A stretch of DNA of 64,000 nucleotides from Leptolyngbya sp. NIES-2104 (GCF_001485215.1 NZ_BBWW01000001.1:930001-994000), one strand, 5' to 3'. Shown: positions 52,388 to 61,905, counted from the first letter of the stretch. Notes: generated from the sequence alone by a model not told the origin. Program-made: numbers and translations.

Positions 52388-53113
52388 CTATTGGATCGCA
52401 ACAATGACAACCGTAATGTTGTCTCGTCCACCGCGATCTTTCGCAGCATTGATCAAAGCGATCGCTGCTTTTTCACATGCTCGTATCGATTTCAAATGAT
52501 TAGCGATGATTTGATCCGAAAGCTCTTCGGTGAGTCCATCGCTACATAGTAATAAACGATCTCCGGATTGTACGGAAAGCGATCGAATGTCCACCCGTTC
52601 TACATCGGGTCGTCCTAAACATTGGGCTAGTACGTGCCGCATCGGATGAACCCGCGCCTGATCTGGCGTAATTTCACCGAGTCTCATCGCCCGCGCTACC
52701 CAAGTATGGTCTTCAGTAATTTGCTCTAATTTGGCTCCCCGCAAGCGGTACAGCCGAGAATCGCCAATGTGCGTGTAAAGTGGTTGTTCATCTCGAAAAA
52801 TCACCGCGACTGCGGTCGTTCCCATGTCTCCTCGCTCTGGGTTCAGTCGCTGATCTTTGAGAATCGCTTGATTTGCTTCTAAAACGGCTTGCTGTAGCAG
52901 CGTTTCCGAGTCGATATCGGTTTCCCACTGCTGCGTGAGAAAGGCTTGCATCGTCTCGATCGCGATTCGACTCGCTTCTTGTCCTCCGGCGTGTCCCCCC
53001 ATGCCATCCGCCACAATAAAAAATCGCTCATCGGCATCGACAGCATAGGCATCTTGGTTAACCGATCGGATCAGTCCCGTGTCAGTCATCCCAGCGGTAA
53101 AGAAGCGTTTCAT
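52388..53113 (-). CDS. PP2C-type protein phosphatase (Stp1/PppA-like)
   Basis: The 241-residue soluble enzyme has all PP2C metal motifs: SVNQDAYAV, VADGMGGHAGGQEAS, GDSRLYRLRG, LCSDGLTEELSD and GGRDNITVVIV. It should dephosphorylate Ser/Thr on cytosolic proteins. It is much closer to the general bacterial type than the membrane-anchored PP2C at 13885. An AarF-type gene lies upstream on the same strand and a receiver-domain gene downstream. Confidence 0.93.
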   Translation of the reverse strand: MKRFFTAGMTDTGLIRSVNQDAYAVDADERFFIVADGMGGHAGGQEASRIAIETMQAFLTQQWETDIDSETLLQQAVLEANQAILKDQRLNPERGDMGTTAVAVIFRDEQPLYTHIGDSRLYRLRGAKLEQITEDHTWVARAMRLGEITPDQARVHPMRHVLAQCLGRPDVERVDIRSLSVQSGDRLLLCSDGLTEELSDQIIANHLKSIRACEKAAIALINAAKDRGGRDNITVVIVAIQ

Positions 53114-53206
53114 GAGAATTCAGCGAATCGGGTAGACAGCATCAAAGCCGAATTAAATCTGCTCTGAATTCAATTATTCACATCTCACTCAAAATCACAC
53201 CAGAAT

Positions 53207-55075
53207 TTAAGGCATTCGATCGTATCGATCGAGCTTCATCATCAATCGAATCAGGGCAACTCCACTCACTACAGCCGCGATCGCAACGATTCCGGCAACC
53301 CAAAAAAGTTGATTGACTAGCAAAATCGTCGCTGAAACCGTAAAGGCACAAGTCAACAGCGTATAGTTCGTACCCATATTCACGCCGCTCATTTTCCGCA
53401 GAATGCGATCGGTTTCTGTCGATCGAACTCTCACGCGCAAATCGCCCCGCTCTAATTTGTCGAGCGTATCTTCGATTCGACGAGGCAGACCAAATGCAGT
53501 GCTACTCACTTGAGCAGCTTGGCGACTCAGTTCGTTCAACAGTCCGCCATCCGGAGAATTTCCATTTGTCATAAGCTGCATTGCAAATGGTTTTGCAACC
53601 TCCATAAAGTTAAATTCGGGGTCTAGCCCTTTGCCGACTCCTTCTAAAGTCGAGAAAGCCCGCATCACAAAGGTGAACGTAGCAGGAAACCGGAACGGTT
53701 GATCATAGGCGATTTCATACAAATCGTCGCTGATCGCGTTCACCGATTGATCTTCAAAGGGCTTGTCCATGAAGTGATCCAGCATAAACTGAACTGATCG
53801 ACGAACAGGTCCAATGTCATCAGTTGGAGCCAATGCACCCAGATCGATAAGAGATCGAACCACGCGATCGCCATCTTTCTGAGCAATTCCAAAGAAGGTA
53901 TCGAGCAATCGATCGCGAGTAATGGGTTTAATTTGTCCCATCATGCCGAAATCGTAGAAGATCAAGGCTCCATCTGGACTGACCGCGATATTTCCGGGAT
54001 GCGGATCAGCGTGAAAGAAACCGTCATCTAGCAACTGATGCAGGTAAGCTCTAGCTCCGAGTTGGGCGAGAAGTTTACGATCGAGTCCTGCTGCCTCTAA
54101 AGCTTCGTAATGACTAATCTTGATTCCCGGCATATATTCCAGCGTCAGAACACGCGGAGAAGCATACCGCCAGTAGACTCTCGGAACGTGAACCCAATCA
54201 AACCCCCGGAAATTCCGCCGGAACGTATCCGCGTTTCGTCCTTCGTTGAGATAGTCAATTTCTTCCCACAGAATCTTACAGCACTCTTCGTAAATGCCAA
54301 TCCAGTCGCGACCTTTGCCCCATTCTGGATGATTCTGAAAATAACGGGTGATGCCTTTGAGAATCTGTAAATCGATTTCAAAAAGTTGCTTCAGGGCAGG
54401 ACGTTGCACTTTCACAACGACTTCTTCACCCGAATGCAATTGAGCGCGGTGAACCTGTCCGAGACTAGCCGCCGCCAGCGGAATCGGATCGAAACTGCGA
54501 TAAAGTTCTTCGATCGACTTGCCTAAATCCTGCTCGATGATGTGAGCGACCTGCTCATAACTAAAAGCAGGCACTCGGTCTTGGAGTTTTGTTAACTCTT
54601 CGACGAATTCGATCGCAAAAAGATCTGCCCGTGTTGAAAAGAGTTGCCCTATCTTAATAAAAGTCGGACCCAAATCGAGCAGCGTTTCCCGAATCCAAAT
54701 CGCTAAAGATTTGCGTCGGGCTGCTTTTTTTGCATCGCTGATTCCGCCTTTGTAGCTCCAGGACTTGTTGTACAACCAACGCGATCCCATCAATTTCAGC
54801 ACAAACGACCAGATATCGAAAAATCTTCGATTGCGCGAATATTTCTCTCGATTCCAGCGGTAGGATTTGGTCGAATACAAAGCTTCTGGAGCTTTCCGCC
54901 GTCGCGAAACGGTTCGGGGCGCTCCATTTAACTCAGATTCATGAGGATTCGGATGCTCAGAAGGGTGCAAGGGTGTCACCTTTTCGGGATCGTTCACAGA
55001 TTCGGAACCAGTCGGCTCCAGGGGTGATGCCGTAGGGCTGGAGTCATTGGAAGAAACAGACACGCGATTTCTCAA
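53207..55075 (-). CDS. AarF/ABC1/UbiB-family atypical kinase
   Basis: The 622-residue product has the diagnostic ABC1 motifs: KIGQLFSTR (KxGQ), AAASLGQVHRA (Ala-rich loop), VVVKVQRP, DPHPGNIAV and DFGMMGQI. Two hydrophobic helices near the C-terminus (LLTCAFTVSATILLV, AGIVAIAAVVSGVAL) anchor it in membrane. Family members support ubiquinone or plastoquinone/tocopherol metabolism, as in plastid ABC1K proteins. The first 80 residues are low-complexity. The start may be TTG at 55075 or GTG at 55063. Confidence 0.9.
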   Translation of the reverse strand: MRNRVSVSSNDSSPTASPLEPTGSESVNDPEKVTPLHPSEHPNPHESELNGAPRTVSRRRKAPEALYSTKSYRWNREKYSRNRRFFDIWSFVLKLMGSRWLYNKSWSYKGGISDAKKAARRKSLAIWIRETLLDLGPTFIKIGQLFSTRADLFAIEFVEELTKLQDRVPAFSYEQVAHIIEQDLGKSIEELYRSFDPIPLAAASLGQVHRAQLHSGEEVVVKVQRPALKQLFEIDLQILKGITRYFQNHPEWGKGRDWIGIYEECCKILWEEIDYLNEGRNADTFRRNFRGFDWVHVPRVYWRYASPRVLTLEYMPGIKISHYEALEAAGLDRKLLAQLGARAYLHQLLDDGFFHADPHPGNIAVSPDGALIFYDFGMMGQIKPITRDRLLDTFFGIAQKDGDRVVRSLIDLGALAPTDDIGPVRRSVQFMLDHFMDKPFEDQSVNAISDDLYEIAYDQPFRFPATFTFVMRAFSTLEGVGKGLDPEFNFMEVAKPFAMQLMTNGNSPDGGLLNELSRQAAQVSSTAFGLPRRIEDTLDKLERGDLRVRVRSTETDRILRKMSGVNMGTNYTLLTCAFTVSATILLVNQLFWVAGIVAIAAVVSGVALIRLMMKLDRYDRMP

Positions 55076-55105
55076 CTAACACTTGAATATTAAAACGTTA
55101 AAAAA

Positions 55106-55441
55106 TTACTGAGTCGATCGCAGACGATAGCGCTGAAGTTCCGAGCGCAATTGAGCGATTTCGGCTCTCAGATCGTCGATCGTTGCCTGCAAATCTCCAC
55201 CTGTTTGAAGATCCAAGGGCACGATCGTGGTGGTGGTTGGTTGGGTTTGAGTCGTGACCGCTGCTTCACGCTGCGCCCGTTCCATCACTTCGTCAACGAA
55301 TTGGCGCAGATTTTCTCGCTGTTCGGCATCAAACTTGCCCAATTCGCTCAGAGCGTCAGTCACTCCGGCTTCGAGCTTCTCATAAGCAATTTCAGCGATC
55401 GCTCGTCCCACAAAAAAAGCATGAACTAATGGAGTACTCAT
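55106..55441 (-). CDS. Small conserved hypothetical protein next to the AarF gene
   Basis: The 111-residue product starts with a helical domain ([40 protein letters not shown]), has a Thr-rich linker and ends in a coiled coil ([20 protein letters not shown]). It resembles small proteins conserved in cyanobacteria whose function is unknown. It lies 30 bp upstream of the AarF-type gene and probably shares its transcript. Confidence 0.75.
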   Translation of the reverse strand: MSTPLVHAFFVGRAIAEIAYEKLEAGVTDALSELGKFDAEQRENLRQFVDEVMERAQREAAVTTQTQPTTTTIVPLDLQTGGDLQATIDDLRAEIAQLRSELQRYRLRSTQ

Positions 55442-55524
55442 AAAATCTTCCTTATCGCGCTGCCTGAATTATAGCGTGAGCCGTCGAGAGGACAAGTCAG
55501 ACGCGATCGGAATTCGGAGAGATC

Positions 55525-57003
55525 TTAGGGAGTTGAGAGCGGCGCGGTGGGTTCGACCTCGCGAGTACTGGGTTTGACCGGAGCAGGCGCAGGACTTGTA
55601 ATCGGGGGTGCGACAGGTTCAGGAGGCGTGATCGATTCGGGGGATGGCTCGATCGAGGGTTCGATCGCAGGTTTTACGGGTTCGATCGGCTCGACTGGCT
55701 CGATCGCCGGACGGCGACGCGGGCGGGTGTATTGGGGAATGGGTTCTTCGATTTTGGGCGGGGTGTATTTGGGTTGAGCGACTTCTGGATCAGCCAATCT
55801 TTGAGGAGTTTTGTCGGTTTTTGCAGTCCCCGATTCTACTGGCACTTCGTTTGAAGGGTTGTCGCTGGAATTGAGGGTGCCTTTCCATTCTTTCTCTGAA
55901 AAGGTTTGGATCGGCTGAAGTAGCGTTGTTCCAGAGGATTTGGCAGCGTTTAGACGTAGCGCGAGTCCAAACCCAAGTCCGATCGCGCCTGCCGAAGCGA
56001 TCGTAAACATCAAGACTTTTGGAATTCGCGGACGAGGAGAAACGAGCGCGACCTGGGCGGGAGGGGTCGATAGTTTCGGAACCAGAGCAGGAGCAGGGGG
56101 AGTTGTCGATCGTCCGTTTTGTGTCACGGGGAAAGGCGATAGAGTCGGTTCCGCTGTCGATTTCGATCGACCATTTTGAGAAGGAGCAGGAGGAACGCTT
56201 TGAACAATATTATTAGCTGCCATCAGGGGCAGAGTCGTATTCGGTAAGAGGCGCAGCCAATCATCGACGGTTTGGAGTTGCCACTGTGAGTCACGGGTCA
56301 GTCCTCGGAAAAGCGCTTGTTTCGTGGCGGGACTCCAAGGATATTGCTCAAATGACAGTGAGCCGTCTGGAGCTTGTCCGGTGAGCAGGAAAAATAGGGT
56401 TGCAGCAAGGGAATAAAGATCGATCGCGAATCGATTTTCTAAGTTCCAATTTGGATCAGGTGGCAGAAATGGATTTTTTTCAACCGGATTCGCGATCGCG
56501 ACATCATGAGCAAATCCGAATCCAACTAGAATTCCTAAGTTTGTTCCTTGACGACGCACGATTGTTTCGGGTCGAATGTTGCGGTGAATCAGTCCGTTTC
56601 GGTGAGCAACGCTGAGGGCTGAAGCGATTTGTCGCATGTAGTGAATGGCTTCGGCTTCAGTGAGACTCGGAGCGTTGCGGGTGGAAATGCGATCGTATAA
56701 AGTCTGTCCTGGAATGTATTCCAGGACTAAAAACGGTAATCCGTCTTCTTGAAAAAAGTCGAGGACGCGAACGATGCTCGGATGCTGACAGCGGGCGAGG
56801 AGGCGCGTTTCTTCGGTGAAACGGGTTTTGAGTTGAGGGAAGCTTTGGGTGATTTGAAGCGAGGGATCGATCGTTTTGATCACTACAGGCTGATGGAGTA
56901 GGATCTGGGTTGCGAGATAGGTGGCTCCCAAGCTTTCCCGCCCTAGAACTTGATTCAGTTGGTATTTTCCGTTCTGAAGGGTGGCACCCATCTGTAATTT
57001 CAT
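55525..57003 (-). CDS. Membrane-anchored kinase-like protein, probable pseudokinase
   Basis: The N-terminal 270 residues have a Ser/Thr kinase fold with the ATP lysine (VVIKTID) but three core positions changed: the glycine loop reads LGRESLGATYLA, the HRD motif is HRN (IHRNIRPETIV) and DFG is GFG (LVGFGFAHD). Both catalytic and metal-binding aspartates are therefore missing. A membrane helix (VLMFTIASAGAIGLGFGLAL) and a long Pro/Glu-rich outside tail (about 390-492) follow. It probably binds rather than phosphorylates. The ATG at 57003 with GGGAG upstream is preferred to GTG 57024. Confidence 0.87.
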   Translation of the reverse strand: MKLQMGATLQNGKYQLNQVLGRESLGATYLATQILLHQPVVIKTIDPSLQITQSFPQLKTRFTEETRLLARCQHPSIVRVLDFFQEDGLPFLVLEYIPGQTLYDRISTRNAPSLTEAEAIHYMRQIASALSVAHRNGLIHRNIRPETIVRRQGTNLGILVGFGFAHDVAIANPVEKNPFLPPDPNWNLENRFAIDLYSLAATLFFLLTGQAPDGSLSFEQYPWSPATKQALFRGLTRDSQWQLQTVDDWLRLLPNTTLPLMAANNIVQSVPPAPSQNGRSKSTAEPTLSPFPVTQNGRSTTPPAPALVPKLSTPPAQVALVSPRPRIPKVLMFTIASAGAIGLGFGLALRLNAAKSSGTTLLQPIQTFSEKEWKGTLNSSDNPSNEVPVESGTAKTDKTPQRLADPEVAQPKYTPPKIEEPIPQYTRPRRRPAIEPVEPIEPVKPAIEPSIEPSPESITPPEPVAPPITSPAPAPVKPSTREVEPTAPLSTP

Positions 57004-57159
57004 ACTGCAAGCTCCCGCACACAATTCCAGATTATGCTAACCCCTTCGCGGTCAGTTTTAGAGATTCCGGATGAGTTTTGTGGGTAGAAATTTTTTGGAA
57101 GTGCGATCGCAGCACCCTTTATACTGAAGATACTTTTGAACTAGACAGGTAAGGAACGT

Positions 57160-57396
57160 ATGGTTCAAGTGGTGATTAATCCAGCGTCGCTGTTGGAAAC
57201 TGGAATTCGAGTTGAAAAGGTTAATCAATTGAGCCTGTTTAGATTTACAGATGCGCTGCAGTCTCGGTTAGAGGAATTGCTAGAAAAGAATAAAACAGGC
57301 ATCTTGACATTAGAAGAACAAGAAGAATTAACAGGAATTCAGGAACTCGATCGCATTTTCACCTATCTCAATTCGCGTCTGATTGCTCAACAATGA
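57160..57396 (+). CDS. 78-residue helical protein paired with an HNH nuclease
   Basis: The product is mostly helical (SLFRFTDALQSRLEELLEKN, LTLEEQEELTGIQELDRIFT). Such short proteins often precede HNH genes in cyanobacteria; I do not recognise a named family. Its stop overlaps the HNH start by 4 bp (ATGA). The arrangement resembles antitoxin-toxin pairs, but toxicity is unproven. AAGGAA precedes the ATG. Confidence 0.7.
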   Translation: MVQVVINPASLLETGIRVEKVNQLSLFRFTDALQSRLEELLEKNKTGILTLEEQEELTGIQELDRIFTYLNSRLIAQQ

Positions 57397-57848
57397 CAAT
57401 TAATAATTTGACGAAGCGGACTGTTCGGCAACGAGCAGAAGATCGATGTGAATATTGCCACTCTCCTGAGCGAATTAGCACTTCTCGTTTCACAATTGAT
57501 CACATTCTGCCGCGCTCACTAGGCGGTTCTGATGATGCAGAGAATCTTGCTCTTGCTTGTAGTCGCTGTAATCAACGTAGATATAACTTCATTGTGGGTC
57601 GCGATCTCGAATCTGCTGCAATCGTCTCTTTGTTCAATCCTCGTCAACAGATTTGGATGGAGCATTTTGTCTGGAGTGCGGATGGAACTCAAATTATTGG
57701 GACAACGCCAATCGGTCGAGCAACTTGTGAGCGCTTAGATATGAATGACGATCGTTACGAGGGAGAACGATCGATTATTGAAGCGCGAGCGCTATGGATT
57801 GAAGCGGGTTGGCATCCGCCCAATGATGATCCTCGGCAAGCTGATTGA
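57393..57848 (+). CDS. HNH endonuclease
   Basis: The 151-residue product has a clear HNH fold with zinc pairs: CEYC (residues 20-23), FTIDHILPRSLGGSDDAENL (His of DHI and Asn of ENL) and CSRCNQRR. It should be a metal-dependent DNA nuclease. The C-terminal extension (FVWSADGTQIIGTTPIGRAT) is typical of the cyanobacterial subgroup. Coupled by a 4-bp overlap to the small protein upstream. Confidence 0.9.
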   Translation: MTINNLTKRTVRQRAEDRCEYCHSPERISTSRFTIDHILPRSLGGSDDAENLALACSRCNQRRYNFIVGRDLESAAIVSLFNPRQQIWMEHFVWSADGTQIIGTTPIGRATCERLDMNDDRYEGERSIIEARALWIEAGWHPPNDDPRQAD

Positions 57849-57892
57849 TGAGGGAGTGCGATCGTTTCGCTTCAAAGCGTAGATTGACATTA

Positions 57893-57936
57893 AAAAATCC
57901 CGAACGATCGCGAAATCCGATCCATTCGGGATTTTT
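57893..57936. terminator. Bidirectional rho-independent terminator between HNH gene and desC
   Basis: AAAAATCCCGAA (57893-57904) is exactly complementary to TTCGGGATTTTT (57925-57936), giving a 12-bp stem with A/T runs at both ends. It can terminate both convergent transcripts. Confidence 0.88.
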
Positions 57937-57954
57937 CTTACGAAGATCAAACGT

Positions 57955-58773
57955 TTACGCTTTGTCTTCTGCTAATTTCACCTTGGTTGCAAGTCCTAAA
58001 AGTTGCAGCACTCGAATCGTCATCCAGGTCATATCAATCTCCCACCACTTCAAGCCATGACGAGCGGAGTATTGAAACGCATGGTGATTGTTATGCCAAC
58101 CTTCGCCGTAAACCAGAACCGCCACCCACCAGCAATTCGTGGAGTTGTCGCCTGAGTCATACGTGCGGTAGCCAAATTTGTGAGTTGCACTGTTCACAAG
58201 CCAAGTGCAGTGATAAACGAGAACCAAGCGGACGAAAATACCCCAGGTAACAAACGACCAACCGCCGATCGCATACAGCACCACACCCAAAGCGACTTGC
58301 AGCAGCGCGAAGTAGTTTTCTAAAAACTGATAAAACTTGTCATCCGCAATATCTTTCGTGAACTTGGGGACTTCATTTTCAGCCGGGACATCTCGCAGCA
58401 TCCATTCCATGTGGCTCCACCAGAAACCTTTGGTCGAATCATGGTGATCGTTGGGTTTGTCAGAATAAAGATGATGATGACGATGTAACCCAATCCACCA
58501 GATCGGACCTCCCTGCATTGCGAGAGAGCCAAAGAAAACGAGCGTATATTCGAGCCACTTGGGAACTTGAAAACTGCGGTGACTCATCAGACGATGCCAA
58601 CCGAGTGTGATGCCTAAACCACCCGTCAGCCAGTGAAGAAAGATTGCGAGTCCGACCGCACTCCAGCTAAAGTTTCCAGGCAAAAAGGCAAATAGCGCTC
58701 CAATGTGGATTGCCACCATAAAGCCTGTGGTCAGATAGTCTATTTTCAGTTTTTCGGAAGTTGCAATAGTCAT
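57955..58773 (-). CDS. desC: Delta-9 acyl-lipid/acyl-CoA desaturase
   Basis: The 272-residue membrane protein has the three histidine boxes of stearoyl desaturases: HRLMSH, HRHHH and HNNHH, which bind the di-iron centre, and four membrane segments. It introduces the first double bond at C9 of membrane fatty acids, important for cold adaptation. Length and box spacing match cyanobacterial DesC; other des genes are not in the window. Its 114-bp 5' gap is shared with a divergent PLP enzyme gene. Confidence 0.92.
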   Translation of the reverse strand: MTIATSEKLKIDYLTTGFMVAIHIGALFAFLPGNFSWSAVGLAIFLHWLTGGLGITLGWHRLMSHRSFQVPKWLEYTLVFFGSLAMQGGPIWWIGLHRHHHLYSDKPNDHHDSTKGFWWSHMEWMLRDVPAENEVPKFTKDIADDKFYQFLENYFALLQVALGVVLYAIGGWSFVTWGIFVRLVLVYHCTWLVNSATHKFGYRTYDSGDNSTNCWWVAVLVYGEGWHNNHHAFQYSARHGLKWWEIDMTWMTIRVLQLLGLATKVKLAEDKA

Positions 58774-58887
58774 GAAAGAGTCTCTAAACGAAATATGCTG
58801 CCCGATTTGCGCGACAATAGAACCCGCTCTAACTGAAGATTGGGTGAGCGCAATCTCTACTGTAACTTTTAATTAACGAGGTAAACG

Positions 58888-60114
58888 ATGAACGGCGCGA
58901 TCCTGCTAAGAGAGGCAGAACAAGCACTATCTGAAATTTTTTCTGGTATTGACTCTCAGGTCAAGAAAAATTTACAGAAGGTGCTGAGCGCTTACCGCAA
59001 TCATCGGGTGGGCGTTCATCATTTTGCAAGTGTCTCAGGCTACGGGCATGATGATTTGGGTAGAGAAGTGCTCGATCGAGTTTTTGCGGAAGTGATGGGA
59101 GCCGAAGCCGCGATCGTGCGGGTTCAATTTGTCTCTGGCACTCATGCGATCGCGTCTGCCCTTTACGGGGTGCTGCGTCCTGGGGATGAGATGCTGTGTG
59201 TGGCAGGTGCGCCGTATGACACGTTAGAAGAAGTGATCGGATTGCGAGGCGAAAATCAAGGATCACTCAAAGATTTCGGCGTTTCGTATCGGCAGTTGGA
59301 ATTGACTCCAGAAGGTTTGATCGATTGGCACACTTTGAAAACGGCGATTCGACCGGAGACGAAATTGGTGTCGATTCAGCGATCGTGTGGATATTCGTGG
59401 CGACCGAGTTTGTCGATCGTGGAAATCGAGAAAATTATCGCGATCGTCAAAGAGCAGAATCCCGATACGGTCTGCTTTGTGGATAACTGTTACGGTGAAT
59501 TTATCGAAGATCGAGAACCGACTGCGGTTGGGGCAGATTTGATTGCCGGATCTTTGATTAAGAATCTTGGGGGCACGATCGTTACAACGGGCGGATATGT
59601 CGCAGGTCGAGCCGATTTAGTGGAAATGGCGGCTTGTCGATTAACGGCTCCAGGGATTGGCAGTTCAGGCGGTGCAACGTTTGATCAAAATCGTTTGCTG
59701 TTTCAAGGATTGTTTCTCGCGCCGCAAATGGTCGGAGAAGCGATGAAGGGCAATCATTTGACGGCTTATGTGTTTGACAAATTGGGCTATCCGGTCAATC
59801 CGGCTCCATTTGCCCCCAGACGCGATGTGATTCAGGCGATCAAACTGGGATCAGCAGAGAAAATCATCGCGTTTTGTCGATCGATTCAGCAAAATTCACC
59901 GATCGGGTCTTATCTCGATCCGGTTCCGTCGGGAATGCCGGGATATGAAAGCGAGTTAGTCATGGCAGGCGGAACATTCATCGATGGCAGCACTTCGGAA
60001 TTTTCGGCGGATGGTCCGTTGCGCGAACCGTATATCGTGTTCTGCCAAGGGGGAACGCATTGGACGCATATCGCGATCGCACTTGAAGCCGCGATCGCCG
60101 CAATTCAAAACTGA
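58888..60114 (+). CDS. PLP-dependent methionine gamma-lyase family protein (aluminium-resistance type)
   Basis: The 408-residue product is a fold-type I PLP enzyme: FASVSGYGHDDLGREVLDRV, RVQFVSGTHAIASALYGVLR for the cofactor phosphate, FVDNCYGEF and the Schiff-base Lys in GSLIKNLGGTIVTTGGYVAG. It matches the family annotated as YnbB or aluminium resistance protein. The natural substrate is uncertain; a C-S lyase activity is inferred. Length normal. A 47-bp gap separates it from the DUF262 gene. Confidence 0.88.
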   Translation: MNGAILLREAEQALSEIFSGIDSQVKKNLQKVLSAYRNHRVGVHHFASVSGYGHDDLGREVLDRVFAEVMGAEAAIVRVQFVSGTHAIASALYGVLRPGDEMLCVAGAPYDTLEEVIGLRGENQGSLKDFGVSYRQLELTPEGLIDWHTLKTAIRPETKLVSIQRSCGYSWRPSLSIVEIEKIIAIVKEQNPDTVCFVDNCYGEFIEDREPTAVGADLIAGSLIKNLGGTIVTTGGYVAGRADLVEMAACRLTAPGIGSSGGATFDQNRLLFQGLFLAPQMVGEAMKGNHLTAYVFDKLGYPVNPAPFAPRRDVIQAIKLGSAEKIIAFCRSIQQNSPIGSYLDPVPSGMPGYESELVMAGGTFIDGSTSEFSADGPLREPYIVFCQGGTHWTHIAIALEAAIAAIQN

Positions 60115-60161
60115 GGGTATGATGAAGCGTTCGCTTCAGCCGAGTCTCTCAGGAGAATGTC

Positions 60162-61829
60162 ATGGAATTACCAGAGCCACAAACTAGAACCTTCTCCAGT
60201 CTCGTCAGTGAGATTGAGAAAGGACAAATCAAAATTCCACAATTTCAAAGAGACTTTGTTTGGACAATTCAGAAATCTGCGGGATTGATCGACAGTATTA
60301 TTAAAGGCTATCCGATTGGCACATTTATTTTTTGGCGTACTAAAGAAAGACTACGATCGGTCAAAGAAATTGGTAGACAGATCCTTCCAGAATCGCCGCA
60401 AGGTGAAGTCGTTGATTATGTTCTCGATGGACAGCAACGGCTCACCAGTTTATTTGCGAGTTTGCAAGGAATTCTCCTAGAGAGAGAGGGGAATCGAAAG
60501 GATGATTTTTCTAAGATATTTATTGATTTAAGCGCGGAAGAATCTGAACAAATTGTAATTACGGATGTTGAGAACAGAGACGAAAAGAGCTTTATCAGCA
60601 TTGTTTCGCTCTTGACCGGAGATTTCATAGTTTTAGCTTCGTATCCACCTGCACATCATGAAAAGCTGAGAACTTATAAAAATAGAATTGAAAGCTATCA
60701 GTACTCGGTCATTTTGGTGAAAAATGCACCGATCGATATTGCAACAGAGATTTTCACCAGAATTAATGTCGGAGGAAAGGCTCTTTCTCTGTTCGAGATT
60801 ATGGCAGCGAAAACTTTTGACTATGAGAAGAAGTTTGATCTGGCTGAAAAATTCCAAGAGCTAGTTGAGAGTTTGAAGCCTTTCGATTACGAGACTATTT
60901 CGGATGCAACTGTGCTTCAAATCATCTCGCTCATCATCAAAAAAGAATGTAAAAGACAAATCATTCTTCAACTGAACAAAGAAGAATTTATCGCGCATTG
61001 GGAACCCGTTGTAGATGCGATCGAACGAACAGTAGAGTATTTCAGAAATTTCTACCGCATTCCAGTTTCACAGCTACTTCCATACAATGCTTTGATTGTT
61101 CCTTTTTCATACTTCTTCTTTCATCACCCAAATAAGCCTGTGGGAGAAATGCAGAAGTATCTAGAAGATTTTTTCTGGAGATGTTCTCTGTCTGGGCGAT
61201 ATTCGTCCTCGGTTGAAAGTAAGTTAGCACAAGATATCAAGCGAATTGATCAAATTCTCGACGGTCAATTGCCAAGCTATGAATGGTCGATCGATACTTC
61301 AGCCGATTTTATCAAGAGCAATGGTTGGTTTAGTGCTGCTCGCAGTTATGTCAAAGCAATTCTTTGTGTTTATGCGTATCAGCAACCTAAATCTTTTAGT
61401 GATAATTCAATCGTAAACATTAGCAACTATTGGCTAAAACAAGCAAATAGCAAGAATTATCATCATTTCTTTCCAAAAGCGCATCTCAAAAAACGGAACT
61501 ATCCGGATTTCTATATCAATCACATTCTAAACATCACGATTGTGGATGACTTCCTCAACAAACGCGAGATCAAGGCGAATGCTCCCTCAAAATACATGGG
61601 TAAATTCAAGTCAATTAATTCAGACTTAGCCAGTACGATGATGACTCATCTAATTGGGGATCTAGAGCGTTTTGGCATCTGGGACGATGATTATGATCGA
61701 TTTATCGATGAACGAGCCAAGATCGTGAGCGCTGAATTGGCAAAACGAATCATCCGGCAGGAAATCGATAACAAGGGACAAGCAAATCTCGTGGATGATT
61801 TTGATGAAGACGCAACGGTCAGCGAATAA
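60162..61829 (+). CDS. DUF262/GmrSD-like protein with C-terminal HNH-type motif
   Basis: The 555-residue product has the DUF262 N-terminus: IPQFQRDFVWT (about 25-35) and VLDGQQRLTSL (87-97), where DGQQR is the ParB-like nucleotidase signature. The C-terminal third has YHHFFPKAHLKKRNYP (His434-His435) and downstream Asn residues (NHILNITIVDDFLN), an HNH/DUF1524-like site. The combination matches GmrSD-type modification-dependent restriction enzymes and related anti-phage proteins. It stands alone, which is normal for GmrSD fusions. AGGAG lies before the ATG. Confidence 0.85.
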   Translation: MELPEPQTRTFSSLVSEIEKGQIKIPQFQRDFVWTIQKSAGLIDSIIKGYPIGTFIFWRTKERLRSVKEIGRQILPESPQGEVVDYVLDGQQRLTSLFASLQGILLEREGNRKDDFSKIFIDLSAEESEQIVITDVENRDEKSFISIVSLLTGDFIVLASYPPAHHEKLRTYKNRIESYQYSVILVKNAPIDIATEIFTRINVGGKALSLFEIMAAKTFDYEKKFDLAEKFQELVESLKPFDYETISDATVLQIISLIIKKECKRQIILQLNKEEFIAHWEPVVDAIERTVEYFRNFYRIPVSQLLPYNALIVPFSYFFFHHPNKPVGEMQKYLEDFFWRCSLSGRYSSSVESKLAQDIKRIDQILDGQLPSYEWSIDTSADFIKSNGWFSAARSYVKAILCVYAYQQPKSFSDNSIVNISNYWLKQANSKNYHHFFPKAHLKKRNYPDFYINHILNITIVDDFLNKREIKANAPSKYMGKFKSINSDLASTMMTHLIGDLERFGIWDDDYDRFIDERAKIVSAELAKRIIRQEIDNKGQANLVDDFDEDATVSE

Positions 61830-61854
61830 AAAACCCCCAACCGAAGTCAGGGGT
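61828..61854 (-). terminator. Rho-independent terminator of the EamA transporter gene
   Basis: On the minus strand ACCCCTGAC and GTTGGGGGT pair (nine pairs, two of them G-U) around a TTCG tetraloop, followed by six T. It lies about 50 bp after the EamA stop. On the plus strand the stem has two mismatches, so it serves the DUF262 gene less well. Confidence 0.78.
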
Positions 61855-61905
61855 AATTAATCAGGGTGCATCTACCAATACCTACTACTTCAAAATTCCC
61901 GTAGA

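Noticed and set aside
55547-55874. Gly/Ser-rich plus-strand ORFs
   Set aside because: They are the complement of the Pro/Glu-rich tail of the kinase-like protein on the minus strand.
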